Made by a program: the position numbers and the translations under genes | Shown here: piece by piece, positions 17,012 through 25,900 of the stretch | Numbering within the stretch: the first letter of the stretch is position 1 | Layout of the letters: every line of letters begins with the position of its first letter | Assembly (NCBI GenBank): GCA_038234715.1 | Contig: JBBQTD010000021.1 | Location: 1-52,012 of the forward strand | Direction of reading: 5' to 3' | Length of the DNA stretch: 52,012 bases | Source of the DNA: SZAS-103 sp038234715 | Lineage (GTDB): Bacteria > Pseudomonadota > Gammaproteobacteria > Xanthomonadales > Xanthomonadaceae | Notes under the pieces: generated by a model | What the model was told of the DNA's origin: nothing | Seen by the model: only the letters and a program-made list of their open reading frames with translations | Databases searched by the model: none

Positions 17012-18948
17012 CCAGCTCGCAGGCTTTCGATAGTCCGGAAGCGATCCGGCTCGATGGTAATTCGCTCACGCGCGCGCAGCTCGTTGCGATCAGTCGTGGC
17101 GCGCACGTGGCCCTGGATGCGCAGCAACTTCATGCGGTGCAACGCGCCGCTGATTTCCTTGCCGAGCAGGTGCGCCGCGAGGAACCGATCTATGGTGTCA
17201 ACACGGGGTTCGGCAGCAATGCCGACCGTCTGCTCGGCGCGCATCGGGTGCGCGACCAGCTTTCCGATGCGACGCCTGTCGACGAAGTCAGCCTGCACGA
17301 AGAACTGCAGCGCAACCTGATCATCACGCATGCGGTCTGCGTTGGCGAGCCGCTTGCGGCCGACATCGTGCGCGCGATGCTCGGGATCCGCATCAACACG
17401 CTGATGCGCGGGCATTCGGGCATCCGCGTGGGCACGCTCGAAGCGCTGGCGAACATGCTGAATGCTGGCGTGGTGCCGATGGTGCCGAAGATGGGTTCGG
17501 TTGGTGCGAGTGGCGATCTTGCGCCGCTGTCGCACCTTGCGCTGGTGCTGCTCGGCGGGGGCGAGGCGTTTTATGGCGGCATCCGCATGCCGGGTGCGGA
17601 AGCGCTGCAGCTTGCCGGCCTCGAACGCGTGCGCCTGTCGTACAAGGAAGGCCTTGCGCTCAACAACGGCACCGCGCAGATGCTGGCCTGCGGCGTGCTG
17701 GCGATCGACCGTCTCGAGCGCCTGCTCGACACTGCGGACCTTGCCGCTGCGATGACCATCGATGCGTTCGCCGGCCGAGTGCATGCGTTCGACGAAGCCG
17801 TCCACGCGTTGCGTCCGCATCCGGGCCAGGTGCATGTCGCGGCGAACCTGCGCGCACTGCTCGATGCATCGACGCTTGCCGACGTTCCGTACCACCTGGT
17901 TCCGCGCTTTTCGTCATGGCAACCACACAGTTGGGACACCGCCGAAGCGCAGGCGCTGCGTTTCGACATTCGCTGGGATTGGGTGCCGCTCGACCAGCGC
18001 CACGGCCGCGAGAAGTTCTACCAGCGTTTCCGCCCCTTCCGCGGCGGCAAGAAACACCAGCCGCAGGACAGTTATTCGCTGCGTTGCGTCCCCCAGGTGC
18101 ACGGTGCGGTGCGCGATGCGGTCGCGCAGGCCGCGCGCGTGATGGATGTCGAACTCAACGCGGTCACCGACAATCCGCTGGTTTTTCCCGACATGCACGG
18201 GGCGAAATTCGTGGAGGAACAGGTGATCTCCGCAGGTCATTTCCACGGCATGCCGCTTGCGCTGGCGATGAGCTACGTGAAAGCGGCCATTGCGGTGCTC
18301 GCATCGATTTCCGAGAGGCGACTGAACAAGCTCGTGGACCCGGCGACCAACGATGGCTTGCCGGGTTTCCTGATCGGCAACGAGGACGCCACGGAATCTG
18401 GCTTCATGATCGTGCAGTACACCGCTGCGGCGATCGTCAACGACCTGGCAAGCCGCGCGCATCCAGCGGCGGTGTTTTCGATCCCGACATCGGCCAACGC
18501 CGAGGACCACGTGTCGATGGGTGCGAACGAAGCGCGCCACGTATTCGATATGACCGACGACCTCGCGCGCGTGCTCGGGCTGGAACTGTATACGGCTGCG
18601 CAGGCGCTGGATTTCCGCGCGGACATGATCCACGCCGCGCAAGCGCTTGCCGCGCGCAGCGATTCCACGCAGTTTGCGACGAAGGTGCACGGCGGCCCAC
18701 CAGAGGGACACGCCGATCGCGATGCGTTCCTTGCCGAAGTCGAAGGCTTGCGTGCGGAACTTTCCAGTGCTCCGGCGTTTCGCCCAGGCACGGCCGTCGA
18801 CGCGGCGTGGCGCGCGTTGCGGGAACGCATTCCATTTATGCCGCGCGATCGTGCTATGGATGGCGATGTCGCCGCAGCGATGCAACTGGTTGAACGCGAC
18901 GTGCTGCTCGACGCATCGCGGAGCGCTGGACGCGGCACCGAATCCTGA
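17008..18948 (+). CDS. Histidine ammonia-lyase-like aromatic amino acid lyase, long form
   Basis: The protein has the MIO-forming triad Ala167-Ser168-Gly169 in SVGASGDLAPLSHL. Other active-site residues of the HAL/PAL/TAL fold are present: Tyr in YGVNTGFGS, His in ITHAVCVGE, Asn in ALNNGT, QDSYSLRC with Tyr and Arg, and Glu in NAEDHVSMG, which favours histidine as substrate. The product would be urocanate and ammonia. At 646 residues it is about 130 longer than typical HutH. A charged insert of roughly 65-70 residues (about 300-365) lies between RALLDAS and the QDSYSLR motif, and there is a longer C-terminus. No other hut genes are nearby; instead it overlaps hisS by 4 bases. A tyrosine or other aromatic substrate cannot be excluded. 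Confidence 0.85.
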   Translation: MTSSQAFDSPEAIRLDGNSLTRAQLVAISRGAHVALDAQQLHAVQRAADFLAEQVRREEPIYGVNTGFGSNADRLLGAHRVRDQLSDATPVDEVSLHEELQRNLIITHAVCVGEPLAADIVRAMLGIRINTLMRGHSGIRVGTLEALANMLNAGVVPMVPKMGSVGASGDLAPLSHLALVLLGGGEAFYGGIRMPGAEALQLAGLERVRLSYKEGLALNNGTAQMLACGVLAIDRLERLLDTADLAAAMTIDAFAGRVHAFDEAVHALRPHPGQVHVAANLRALLDASTLADVPYHLVPRFSSWQPHSWDTAEAQALRFDIRWDWVPLDQRHGREKFYQRFRPFRGGKKHQPQDSYSLRCVPQVHGAVRDAVAQAARVMDVELNAVTDNPLVFPDMHGAKFVEEQVISAGHFHGMPLALAMSYVKAAIAVLASISERRLNKLVDPATNDGLPGFLIGNEDATESGFMIVQYTAAAIVNDLASRAHPAAVFSIPTSANAEDHVSMGANEARHVFDMTDDLARVLGLELYTAAQALDFRADMIHAAQALAARSDSTQFATKVHGGPPEGHADRDAFLAEVEGLRAELSSAPAFRPGTAVDAAWRALRERIPFMPRDRAMDGDVAAAMQLVERDVLLDASRSAGRGTES

Positions 18949-18977
18949 CTGGCAACCACATCGCGCGATCGCCCGGG

Positions 18978-20039
18978 TCAGCGTTCTGCGTGACGCGGCG
19001 GGGTTGGTGGCGTCGCGGGGGCAAATGCAACCGGCGCGCCAGCGGGTAGCGTCGCGCGCCATGCGGCAAGGTGTTGTTCGACCAGGCTGCCTTCCCAGAA
19101 CTGCGGTTCGGAAGGTTTTTCGTGGTCGCGCTTCTCCCACGCCGCAATCGTCTTGCTTGCGCGGTTGTACGCATCGTGGAAGTCGGTGGTCTGGTTCAGC
19201 GCTTCGGTGAGAAACGCCTTTCCGAACCAGGTGATCTGCGAATCCGAACCGCAACCGAACGACGTTCGGTCTGCGCGCGCTGCGGTGATGATCATCGTGT
19301 GCGGTTCGCGCAACGCAGGTATGAACCCCCCCGAATAGCATGCCGATACGACGATCACGCGCCAGCGGATGTGCGCCACGTCGAGTGCGTCGCGAATATC
19401 CTTCGGGGTGAGTTGATCGAGCGGCATCGAGCCCATCTGCACGAACAACTGGTGGTCGCGGCTGCCGTGGCTGGTCAGGAACAACAGCAGGATGTCCTCG
19501 TCGCGGTCCATGGTGGCGGCGATGCCGTGCAGCGCGTCGTAGAGATTGGTTCGCGTGGCGAGCGGCGTGCGCTCGAAGGTTTGCGGTGAGTTGACCAGCT
19601 GGAGGGTGCGGTCGCTGGCGTCGAAACGCTGTGCAAGAAGTCTTGGCAGGTAGTCGACTTCGTTCCGGAACACGTTCTCGTCGCCGTCGCCAGCGAAGCC
19701 GAGTGCGTACAGGTCGATCTTGCCGGGTGTTTGCGCGCGCAGGCGATGCAGGCTCGCATCGACAAGGTCCGGTTGCGCGTACATGAGGTCCTCGTAGCTC
19801 GCGACCGGATCAGGATCGGAGTCGGCGTCCGCGTCCGCATTGCCGGGCGACGATGGCAGCAACGATGCCAGCAGGCCGGGCAAGGAAGGCGTTGCGGAAA
19901 ATGGCGACGGCGGCGATCTCGCAGGCGTGGCGGCTGCACGCTGCTGGACAGGCCTGGGTGCATCGGCTCGCCCGACAAAATGTCCCAGGGCGAACGCCGC
20001 GAATATCCCAAGGGCTACGAAGGGCAGGCGCAAGCGCAT
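18978..20039 (-). CDS. C13-family (legumain-like) cysteine peptidase
   Basis: The 353-residue protein has an N-terminal membrane anchor or signal segment (LPFVALGIFAAFALGHFVG) and a Pro/Ala/Asp-rich linker. The clan CD peptidase domain follows: catalytic His191 in LFLTSHGSRD and catalytic Cys234 in VVSACYSGGF, each after a hydrophobic strand. Bacterial C13 proteins are probably envelope-located and their substrates are unknown. The tail (TPPTPPRHAER) is low complexity. It is convergent with the ammonia-lyase gene, 29 bases away. Its start lies about 80 bases beyond the end of the methionine-salvage operon, which is on the same strand, so read-through from mtnC is possible. Confidence 0.85.
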   Translation of the reverse strand: MRLRLPFVALGIFAAFALGHFVGRADAPRPVQQRAAATPARSPPSPFSATPSLPGLLASLLPSSPGNADADADSDPDPVASYEDLMYAQPDLVDASLHRLRAQTPGKIDLYALGFAGDGDENVFRNEVDYLPRLLAQRFDASDRTLQLVNSPQTFERTPLATRTNLYDALHGIAATMDRDEDILLLFLTSHGSRDHQLFVQMGSMPLDQLTPKDIRDALDVAHIRWRVIVVSACYSGGFIPALREPHTMIITAARADRTSFGCGSDSQITWFGKAFLTEALNQTTDFHDAYNRASKTIAAWEKRDHEKPSEPQFWEGSLVEQHLAAWRATLPAGAPVAFAPATPPTPPRHAER

Positions 20040-20120
20040 GCGATCAGCGTCCGATGGCGGTCGCTGCGCGCGCAGAGGCTCTGCGCTGGTGCCAGGACAG
20101 GCTTGCAGATGGCGCCGATT

Positions 20121-20831
20121 TCATCGTGCGTCGTCGAGTGCGATTCCGGCGAACGATGTCGCGCGCGGATGTCCACGTGCCTCCTGGCCCTCGCGCGGCT
20201 TTGCATAGTCCTGCACCCGATCGAGCAGGACCGTGCGCATTCCGGCAAGCCGCGCGGCGTCGAGTTCCTCGACCACATCGGAAAGGAACAGGATGTCGCC
20301 AGGTGGCATCCCGAGTTCCTGCGCAATGCGCAGGTAGCTTCCGACGTCGCGCTTGGCGCCGACAGAAGTGTCGAAGTTGCCCGCGAACAGGTCCGACAGA
20401 TCGCCTGCATCGCTGTGTGCGAACAACAGCTTCTGCGCGTCGACCGAGCCCGACGAATACACGTGGAGCCCGATGCCGGCAGCATGCCATCCGCGCAATG
20501 CATCGACCGCATCGGGATAGACGTGGCCGTGATAGTCGCCGCGCTCGTAGCCGTCCTTCCACAACATTCCCTGCAGCGCCTTCAGCGCGGGATGCTTGCG
20601 ATCCTCGCGAATCCACTGCTGCAGGATGTCGACGATGCAATCGTCGGATACCACGCCGCCGATATCCATGGCGGCCTTGTCCAGCCAGTGCCGCACCGCT
20701 GCGTCGTCGATGTTGTGGCGCACGAATCCGGGCAATGCACGGATGGCATACGGAAACAGCACGTCGTGGACGAACGCGATCGAACTGGTGGTGCCTTCGA
20801 TATCGGTCAGGATCGCTTGGGGACGACTCAT
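20121..20831 (-). CDS. mtnC: Enolase-phosphatase E1 (acireductone synthase)
   Basis: This 236-residue HAD-family enzyme of methionine salvage enolises and dephosphorylates 2,3-diketo-5-methylthiopentyl-1-phosphate to acireductone. HAD motifs: ILTDIEGTTSS (nucleophile Asp), HVYSSGSVDAQK (motif II) and FLSDVVEELDAAR (motif III). The ATG at 20831 gives the family-typical start MSRPQAILTDIEGT. It lies 10 bases after mtnD and completes an mtnB-mtnD-mtnC operon. Confidence 0.95.
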   Translation of the reverse strand: MSRPQAILTDIEGTTSSIAFVHDVLFPYAIRALPGFVRHNIDDAAVRHWLDKAAMDIGGVVSDDCIVDILQQWIREDRKHPALKALQGMLWKDGYERGDYHGHVYPDAVDALRGWHAAGIGLHVYSSGSVDAQKLLFAHSDAGDLSDLFAGNFDTSVGAKRDVGSYLRIAQELGMPPGDILFLSDVVEELDAARLAGMRTVLLDRVQDYAKPREGQEARGHPRATSFAGIALDDAR

Positions 20832-20841
20832 GCTTGACCGC

Positions 20842-21396
20842 TCATGCCTGGTCCGGTTCGTAGAACGGAAAGCGCTGTGCGATGTCGCTGCCTGAAAAAT
20901 GTCCAACCCAGCCATCCGGCTCGGTGAAGAAGCGGATCGCGATGAAGCTTGGAAAACGTCCCATGTCGAACCAGTGCGGAGTGCCGTCCGGCACGCCGAT
21001 CAGGTCGCCGGCTTCGCACAGGATCTCGTAGACCTTGTCGGCCACGTGCAGCGTGAACTGGCCAGCGCCTGCGACAAAGAAACGCACTTCGTCTTCCTTG
21101 TGCGCATGTTCGTCGAGGAACTTGGTGCGCATCATCGTGCGGTCGGGATGATCCGGCTTGATGCTGACGACATCTACGGCCTTGAAGCCATTCTCCGCGA
21201 CCAGGCGATCGACATCGCTGCGGTAGGCAGCCAGCACCGCCTCCGCGGACGCGCCAGGTTCGATCGGTTGCGCGGCTTGCCATTGTTCGAAACGCACGCC
21301 GATCTTCGCCAGTTCCGCGGCCATCTGCGCATGGTCGCGCGTGTTCACGTGCGGCGTGGTCGGATCGGTGTCCTCGAAAATGCGCAGGCGGCTCAT
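20842..21396 (-). CDS. mtnD: Acireductone dioxygenase (ARD)
   Basis: The 184-residue cupin enzyme cleaves acireductone with O2. With Fe(II) it yields formate and the methionine precursor 2-keto-4-methylthiobutyrate; with Ni(II) it makes an off-pathway product. The metal-binding set is visible: HxHxxxE as DEHAHKEDEVRFF, and a later His in GTPHWFD. Its start overlaps the end of mtnB by 4 bases, showing translational coupling. Confidence 0.95.
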   Translation of the reverse strand: MSRLRIFEDTDPTTPHVNTRDHAQMAAELAKIGVRFEQWQAAQPIEPGASAEAVLAAYRSDVDRLVAENGFKAVDVVSIKPDHPDRTMMRTKFLDEHAHKEDEVRFFVAGAGQFTLHVADKVYEILCEAGDLIGVPDGTPHWFDMGRFPSFIAIRFFTEPDGWVGHFSGSDIAQRFPFYEPDQA

Positions 21397-22034
21397 GTGG
21401 GGATCCTCAATTTCCTCATTTCAAGCTCGCACGCCAGCAGGAATTCGAATGCTTCGAGGTGCCGGCGCGCTTCGGCGATGTCCGCTCCCCACGCGTACAT
21501 TCCGTGTCCCTCGATCAGGTAGCCCCAAAGCGGGCCGCCGTCGAGCAACACGTCCACCTGCGCCGCTAGGTTGGGGATGTGCTGGTTATTCGCCAGCACC
21601 GGTACATCCATCACGGTCGCATGCGTCTTCTGGCCACGGAAGGCCTTGAGCAACTCGTAGTCCTCGAAGCGAATGTGCCCGGCACCGCTGTAGACCCGCG
21701 AAGCCAGCGTCTGGTTCAGCGAATGGGTATGCAGCACGCAGCCGATGTCGGGATAGCGTGCGTACAACTGCGTGTGCAGCAGGGTTTCGGCCGACGGCTG
21801 CTGATCGGTTCCGACCGGCAAGCCCTTGAGGTCGACGACCATGATGTCGCCCTCGACGAGCTTGCCCTTGTCGCGCCCCGAAACGGTGATCGCGGCGTGC
21901 TTCGCGTCGAGACGCAGCGAAAAATTGCTGCTGGTGGCCGGCGTCCAGCCGCGCGCAGCGAGTTCGCGCACGTTGTCGACGAGCAGCAGCGCGCAGTCGT
22001 GGAGACGGTCGGCGGGATAGGGCGGGGTGGTCAT
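21393..22034 (-). CDS. mtnB: Methylthioribulose-1-phosphate dehydratase
   Basis: This 213-residue class II aldolase-fold protein dehydrates methylthioribulose-1-phosphate, the step before MtnC. Family markers are SSNFSLRL, the zinc-ligand stretch VLHTHSLNQT and a second His in IEGHGMYAWG. The ATG at 22034 gives the usual beginning MTTPPYPADRL; the much longer upstream open frame is antisense to rmuC and is not part of the gene. It is the first gene of the mtnB-mtnD-mtnC operon and divergent from rmuC. mtnA and mtnP are not in the window. Confidence 0.95.
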   Translation of the reverse strand: MTTPPYPADRLHDCALLLVDNVRELAARGWTPATSSNFSLRLDAKHAAITVSGRDKGKLVEGDIMVVDLKGLPVGTDQQPSAETLLHTQLYARYPDIGCVLHTHSLNQTLASRVYSGAGHIRFEDYELLKAFRGQKTHATVMDVPVLANNQHIPNLAAQVDVLLDGGPLWGYLIEGHGMYAWGADIAEARRHLEAFEFLLACELEMRKLRIPT

Positions 22035-22082
22035 GGGGAAAGTGTAGCTCGCCACTGCCGGCATATGCGACGGTGGGGCGGA

Positions 22083-22088
22083 TAGAAT
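22083..22088 (+). promoter_or_regulatory. Likely -10 element of rmuC
   Basis: TAGAAT lies about 40 bases before the rmuC start, in the 94-base divergent spacer shared with mtnB. Confidence 0.35.
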
Positions 22089-22128
22089 CGCTGGGTATGC
22101 GACGGCCTCGCTGTCGGTGGAACTACTG

Positions 22129-23583
22129 ATGACTACGAACGAGCTCCTCGTCCTGCTGGTCGGTCTGCTTGGCGGCGCCGCGCTTGCCGCGCTTGCGATA
22201 TGGCTGTCGACGCGGCAGCACAGTCGGTCATCGCAGGCCATCAGCGACGCACTGCAGCGCCGACTTGAGGGAGCCGAGCGCGATGTCGTGGACCAGCGTC
22301 GTCGTGCTGACACGTTGTCCGATGAACGCGCCATGCTTGCGGCACGCGCCGAGCACATCGATCCGCTGGAACGCGAGACCGCCAGGCTGCACGGTGATCT
22401 TGCCGCAAGCCGCACGCGGGCGGAGCAAGCGGAAAAAAGCGTCGCAGACCTTTCCGCGCGCATCGAGGAGCAGCAGCGCGCCGCCGAAGGCCGCCTGCAG
22501 GAGTTGCGCGATGCACGCGATCGCATGAAGGCTGAGTTCCAGACGTTGGCCGCCGAGATACTGGAAGACAAATCGCGGCGTTTCACCGAACAGAACTCGG
22601 TGCAGATGGGAGCAATGCTCAACCCCCTGCGCGAACAGATCGGCGATTTCCGCAAACTGGTCAGCGACTCCTACGAGAAGGAAGGCAATGCGCGCGTCGC
22701 CTTGCAGACCGAACTCAAGGGCGAGCTCAAGCGGCTACTCGACCTGAACCTCAAACTTTCCGACGAAGCCAACAGCCTGACCCGGGCACTGACCACAGAA
22801 AATCGCACGCAGGGATATTGGGGCGAACTCAAGCTCGAACGCCTGCTGGAATCGGCTGGCCTAGAAAAGGGCCAGCAGTACCTGACCCAGGAAAGCTTCA
22901 ACGATACTGACGGCGACCGCTATCGTCCAGACGCGGTGTTGTTGCTGCCAGAGGGCCGGCACATCGTGATCGACGCAAAGATGAACCTCGTCGACTACCA
23001 GCGTGGCTGTGACACCAGCGACGACGCCGAGCGAGACTGTGCGATGGCGCAACATGTCGCGGCCATGCGCGCGCATGTACGCCAGCTTGGCGACAAGGAT
23101 TACAGCCGCCTGGAGGGCCTGCAGAGTCCCGAGCTGGTGCTGATGTTCGTGCCGGTGGAAGGCGCGTTCCTCGAAGCGCTGCGCCGCGACAAGGGTTTGT
23201 ACGACGACGCCTTCAGGCGCAAGATCGTGTTGGTGGGACCCGGCAACCTGCTCGCGTCGTTACGCCTCGTCGCGCAGATATGGCGCACGGAGCAGCAGAA
23301 CCGCAACGCACAGCTGATCGCGGAACGCGCTGCAAGCCTTTACGACAAGTTCGTGGGCTTCGTCGAGGACATGGGCGAAATCGGCAAGTCGCTCGATCGC
23401 GCGCTGAAGCAGCATCAGACTGCGGTCGGGAAGCTCTCTCAGGGGAAGGGAAACCTTGTCCGAAGGGTGGAAGAACTGCGCCGGTTAGGGGTCGCTCCGT
23501 CGAAGCGCCTGCCGCAGGTCCTGCTGGATGCATCCGCAGGAGAGGGATCGGATGATCCGGCAAACGAAAACGGCGCGGGATGA
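22129..23583 (+). CDS. rmuC: RmuC family protein (DNA recombination/limiting)
   Basis: The 484-residue protein has an N-terminal membrane helix (LLVLLVGLLGGAALAALAIWL), a long coiled coil to about residue 190 rich in Glu/Arg/Ala heptads, then the conserved RmuC domain: TENRTQGYWGELKLERLLE, YRPDAVLLLPEGRHIVIDAKMNL (a nuclease-fold Asp/Asp-Ala-Lys arrangement) and LVGPGNLLASLRLVAQIW. RmuC limits DNA inversions at short inverted repeats and acts in suppressing rearrangements. The ATG at 22129 is preferred over a GTG at 22117. It is convergent with the permease gene at 23627. Confidence 0.93.
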   Translation: MTTNELLVLLVGLLGGAALAALAIWLSTRQHSRSSQAISDALQRRLEGAERDVVDQRRRADTLSDERAMLAARAEHIDPLERETARLHGDLAASRTRAEQAEKSVADLSARIEEQQRAAEGRLQELRDARDRMKAEFQTLAAEILEDKSRRFTEQNSVQMGAMLNPLREQIGDFRKLVSDSYEKEGNARVALQTELKGELKRLLDLNLKLSDEANSLTRALTTENRTQGYWGELKLERLLESAGLEKGQQYLTQESFNDTDGDRYRPDAVLLLPEGRHIVIDAKMNLVDYQRGCDTSDDAERDCAMAQHVAAMRAHVRQLGDKDYSRLEGLQSPELVLMFVPVEGAFLEALRRDKGLYDDAFRRKIVLVGPGNLLASLRLVAQIWRTEQQNRNAQLIAERAASLYDKFVGFVEDMGEIGKSLDRALKQHQTAVGKLSQGKGNLVRRVEELRRLGVAPSKRLPQVLLDASAGEGSDDPANENGAG

Positions 23584-23592
23584 CCGCGCCGT
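23570..23592 (-). terminator. Terminator of the APC permease gene
   Basis: ACGGCGCGG (23570-23578) and CCGCGCCGT (23584-23592) form a 9-bp stem with a 5-base loop. Read on the minus strand, TTTCGTTT follows the stem. It overlaps the rmuC stop codon and could slow transcription from both sides. Confidence 0.65.
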
Positions 23593-23626
23593 GTCGTTAA
23601 TTCTTGAGTTGTAAAGGATGGGACTG

Positions 23627-25141
23627 CTACGGCCCTGGATCAGGGCCCTCGTGGAACGTGGGCGCGGCGTCAAGTGTGCCGGGTAGTTCTGCATTGCCGG
23701 GTGCGAGCGCGCTGCGGCTGCGGGCGTAGGCGAAATACACGACAAGGCCGGTTACCGCCCATCCACAGAACAACTTCAGCGTCACCATGTCGAGGCTGTA
23801 GAACAGGAATGCACTGCCCGCCATGGCGCCGGGTCCGACGATCCAGATTAGCGGTGTCTTGAACGGCCGCTTACGATCCGGTGCCGTCCGGCGCAGGATA
23901 AGAACGCCGAGCGCCACGGCAAAGAACGCGAAAAGCGTGCCGGAGTTAGAAACGTCAGCAAGGATTCCGACCGGGAAGAAACCGGCAAAAAGCGACACGA
24001 ATATTCCGGTAACGATCGTCACCTTGTAGGGCGTGTGGTACTTCGGATGAATCGCCGCGAAGAATTTCGGCATCAGGCCATCCCGCGCCATGGTGAACAG
24101 TATGCGGGTCTGGCCAAAAATCATCATCAGCACGACCGAAGGCAGCGCAACGATGGCTGCTAGGCGAACGGCAGTGCCGACCTTTCCATAGCCGATGGTT
24201 GTTAGCACGAAGGCGAGAGGCTCTTTCGACATCGAAAGTGGGCCGCCGGGCTGTGCCCCAACTGCCCCGACCGCCGCGTACGCAACCAGCAGATAAAAGA
24301 TGGTGCAAACAACAAGAGATCCGATCAGGCCGATCGGAATGTTTCGATTCGGATTGATCGTTTCCTCGGAAGCAGTGGATACCGCATCGAAACCCACATA
24401 TGCGAAGAAGATCGACGCTGCGGCGCCGAATACCCCATGCCAGCCGGTCGGGAGCATCGGCTTGAAGTTTTCCGGATGCGAAGAGGCGATGGGAAAGGCG
24501 ATGAATACGAAAGCGGTCAGTGCGATGATCTTGACGATCACCAGTACAGCCGTGAATTTCGCGCTCTTGGAGGTGCCTATTACGAGTAACCATGTCACGA
24601 ACAACGAGACCAGACAGGCGATGAGATTGAATCCGCCCGTTTGCGTCGACATGCTGCCGTCAGGCAACGTGATCTTGTCGAACGGGCCAGCCGTAAGGAA
24701 TCCCGGGAGTCCGACCGGAATGTGATACTGGGCCGTCAACCAATATAAGAAACCATTTCCGTACCCGGACCAGCCCACGGCAACTGCACCTGCCGACACT
24801 GCGTATTCAAGGATTAGTGCCCAACCGACCATCCAGGCAATCATTTCGCCCAGTACGGCGTACGAATATGTGTAGGCCGAGCCCGATACCGGAACCATGG
24901 CCGCGATTTCGGCGTACACCAAGGCAGTGAGCGCGCAGACTACCGCGGCAATTACGAACGAATACATCATGCCCGGGCCGGCTTTGGTTGCCGCCACCGA
25001 CGTCAGGACGAAGATACCGGTGCCGATGATCGCGCCGATGCCGAGCATCATGAGCTGGAACCAGCCTAGTTGGCGCTTGAGGCCCTTTTTCGCGGCATTC
25101 GCGAGAATTTGGTCCAATGGCTTGATGCGTTCAAAGAGCAT
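23627..25141 (-). CDS. Amino acid permease, APC superfamily (YfnA/CAT-like)
   Basis: The 504-residue transporter has about 12 hydrophobic helices. It carries the APC signature near the start of helix 1 (MMLGIGAIIGTGIFVLTS) and the conserved helix 6 region IFFAYVGFDAVSTASEETINPNRNIP, typical of cationic-amino-acid-transporter-like members. It would import amino acids with protons. The ATG at 25141, preceded by GGGGA, gives the usual beginning MLFERIKPLDQILANAAKKGLKRQL (a basic cytoplasmic N-terminus). It is a single gene with its own terminator. The substrate is not evident; the leucine-degradation island nearby is suggestive only. Confidence 0.9.
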   Translation of the reverse strand: MLFERIKPLDQILANAAKKGLKRQLGWFQLMMLGIGAIIGTGIFVLTSVAATKAGPGMMYSFVIAAVVCALTALVYAEIAAMVPVSGSAYTYSYAVLGEMIAWMVGWALILEYAVSAGAVAVGWSGYGNGFLYWLTAQYHIPVGLPGFLTAGPFDKITLPDGSMSTQTGGFNLIACLVSLFVTWLLVIGTSKSAKFTAVLVIVKIIALTAFVFIAFPIASSHPENFKPMLPTGWHGVFGAAASIFFAYVGFDAVSTASEETINPNRNIPIGLIGSLVVCTIFYLLVAYAAVGAVGAQPGGPLSMSKEPLAFVLTTIGYGKVGTAVRLAAIVALPSVVLMMIFGQTRILFTMARDGLMPKFFAAIHPKYHTPYKVTIVTGIFVSLFAGFFPVGILADVSNSGTLFAFFAVALGVLILRRTAPDRKRPFKTPLIWIVGPGAMAGSAFLFYSLDMVTLKLFCGWAVTGLVVYFAYARSRSALAPGNAELPGTLDAAPTFHEGPDPGP

Positions 25142-25310
25142 TGCGAAATCCCCGGGGCAAAGTCTCGTATTGGTTGTCATCAGCGCTTTGGCACGCCGCT
25201 GCGGCATCCGCTGGGCGGACTGCGCGTTACCTTAGCCTGCACTGGCGGGGCCTACAAGCGCTGCGGGGGGCTTGCGGCTATCCTGTTTGCAACCCGAGCA
25301 TGGTCTTCAC

Positions 25311-25889
25311 ATGGATGATGAACGTCCCGCGCTGGTCCGGGCCTTGGCCGACTACCGCGAACGCTGGCCTGAGGAAACTGCGGTCGTGCACTTCCGGCAG
25401 TTCCTGGGCGAGCATCCGGATGCATTTGAACGGGAATGCGCAATCGGGCATTTCACCGGTTCGGCGTGGCTCGTATGCAACGGCGGCTCGCGCGTGCTGT
25501 TGACCCATCACCGAAAACTCGACCGATGGCTGCAACTCGGTGGCCATGCTGACGGGGACACTGATCTTGCCCGGGTTGCCTTGCGCGAGGCCGGGGAGGA
25601 GTCGGGGCTCACAGGACTGATGGTGGAACCCGCGATCTTCGACCTCGATCGGCATCGCATTCCGGCGCGCGGCGATGAGCCCGAACATTGGCACTACGAC
25701 GTGCGTTTCGTGGTGCGTGCCGGAGCCGACGAGGCGTTCAAGGTCAGCGAAGAGTCGCACGATCTTGCGTGGCGCGAGATTGCGCAAGTCGCGTTGGATG
25801 CAGGGGCGGATGCGTCTGTGCGACGCATGGCAGTGAAGTGGCTACGCCGCGCCTGGGGACCCCCTCTCCCGAAGGAAGAGGGGGCTTGA
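25311..25889 (+). CDS. Nudix hydrolase
   Basis: The 192-residue protein has a Nudix fold with the box GGHADGDTDLARVALREAGEESGL (positions about 87-110). The REAGEESGL core with its metal-binding glutamates is intact, but the first box Glu is Thr, as in other 'WLQLGGHADGD' relatives. Substrates of this subgroup are not established. The ATG at 25311 (MDDERPALVRAL) is preferred over an earlier one. The last residues (PPLPKEEGA) and the stop codon are supplied by a CCCCCTCTCCC-type palindrome, so the original C-terminus appears replaced. It is convergent with efpL, only three bases apart. Confidence 0.85.
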   Translation: MDDERPALVRALADYRERWPEETAVVHFRQFLGEHPDAFERECAIGHFTGSAWLVCNGGSRVLLTHHRKLDRWLQLGGHADGDTDLARVALREAGEESGLTGLMVEPAIFDLDRHRIPARGDEPEHWHYDVRFVVRAGADEAFKVSEESHDLAWREIAQVALDAGADASVRRMAVKWLRRAWGPPLPKEEGA

Positions 25890-25900
25890 GCATCAAGCCC
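25860..25900. repeat. REP-like palindrome and stop-codon hairpin between nudix and efpL
   Basis: CCCCCTCT (25860-25867) pairs with AGAGGGGG (25877-25884). Directly overlapping, GGGCTTGA (25882-25889) pairs with TCAAGCCC (25893-25900) around a 3-base loop, so both convergent stop codons lie inside one stem. The first hairpin belongs to the CCCTCTCCC repeat family also at 47581 and 50462. The structure may act as a two-way transcription barrier. Confidence 0.55.
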
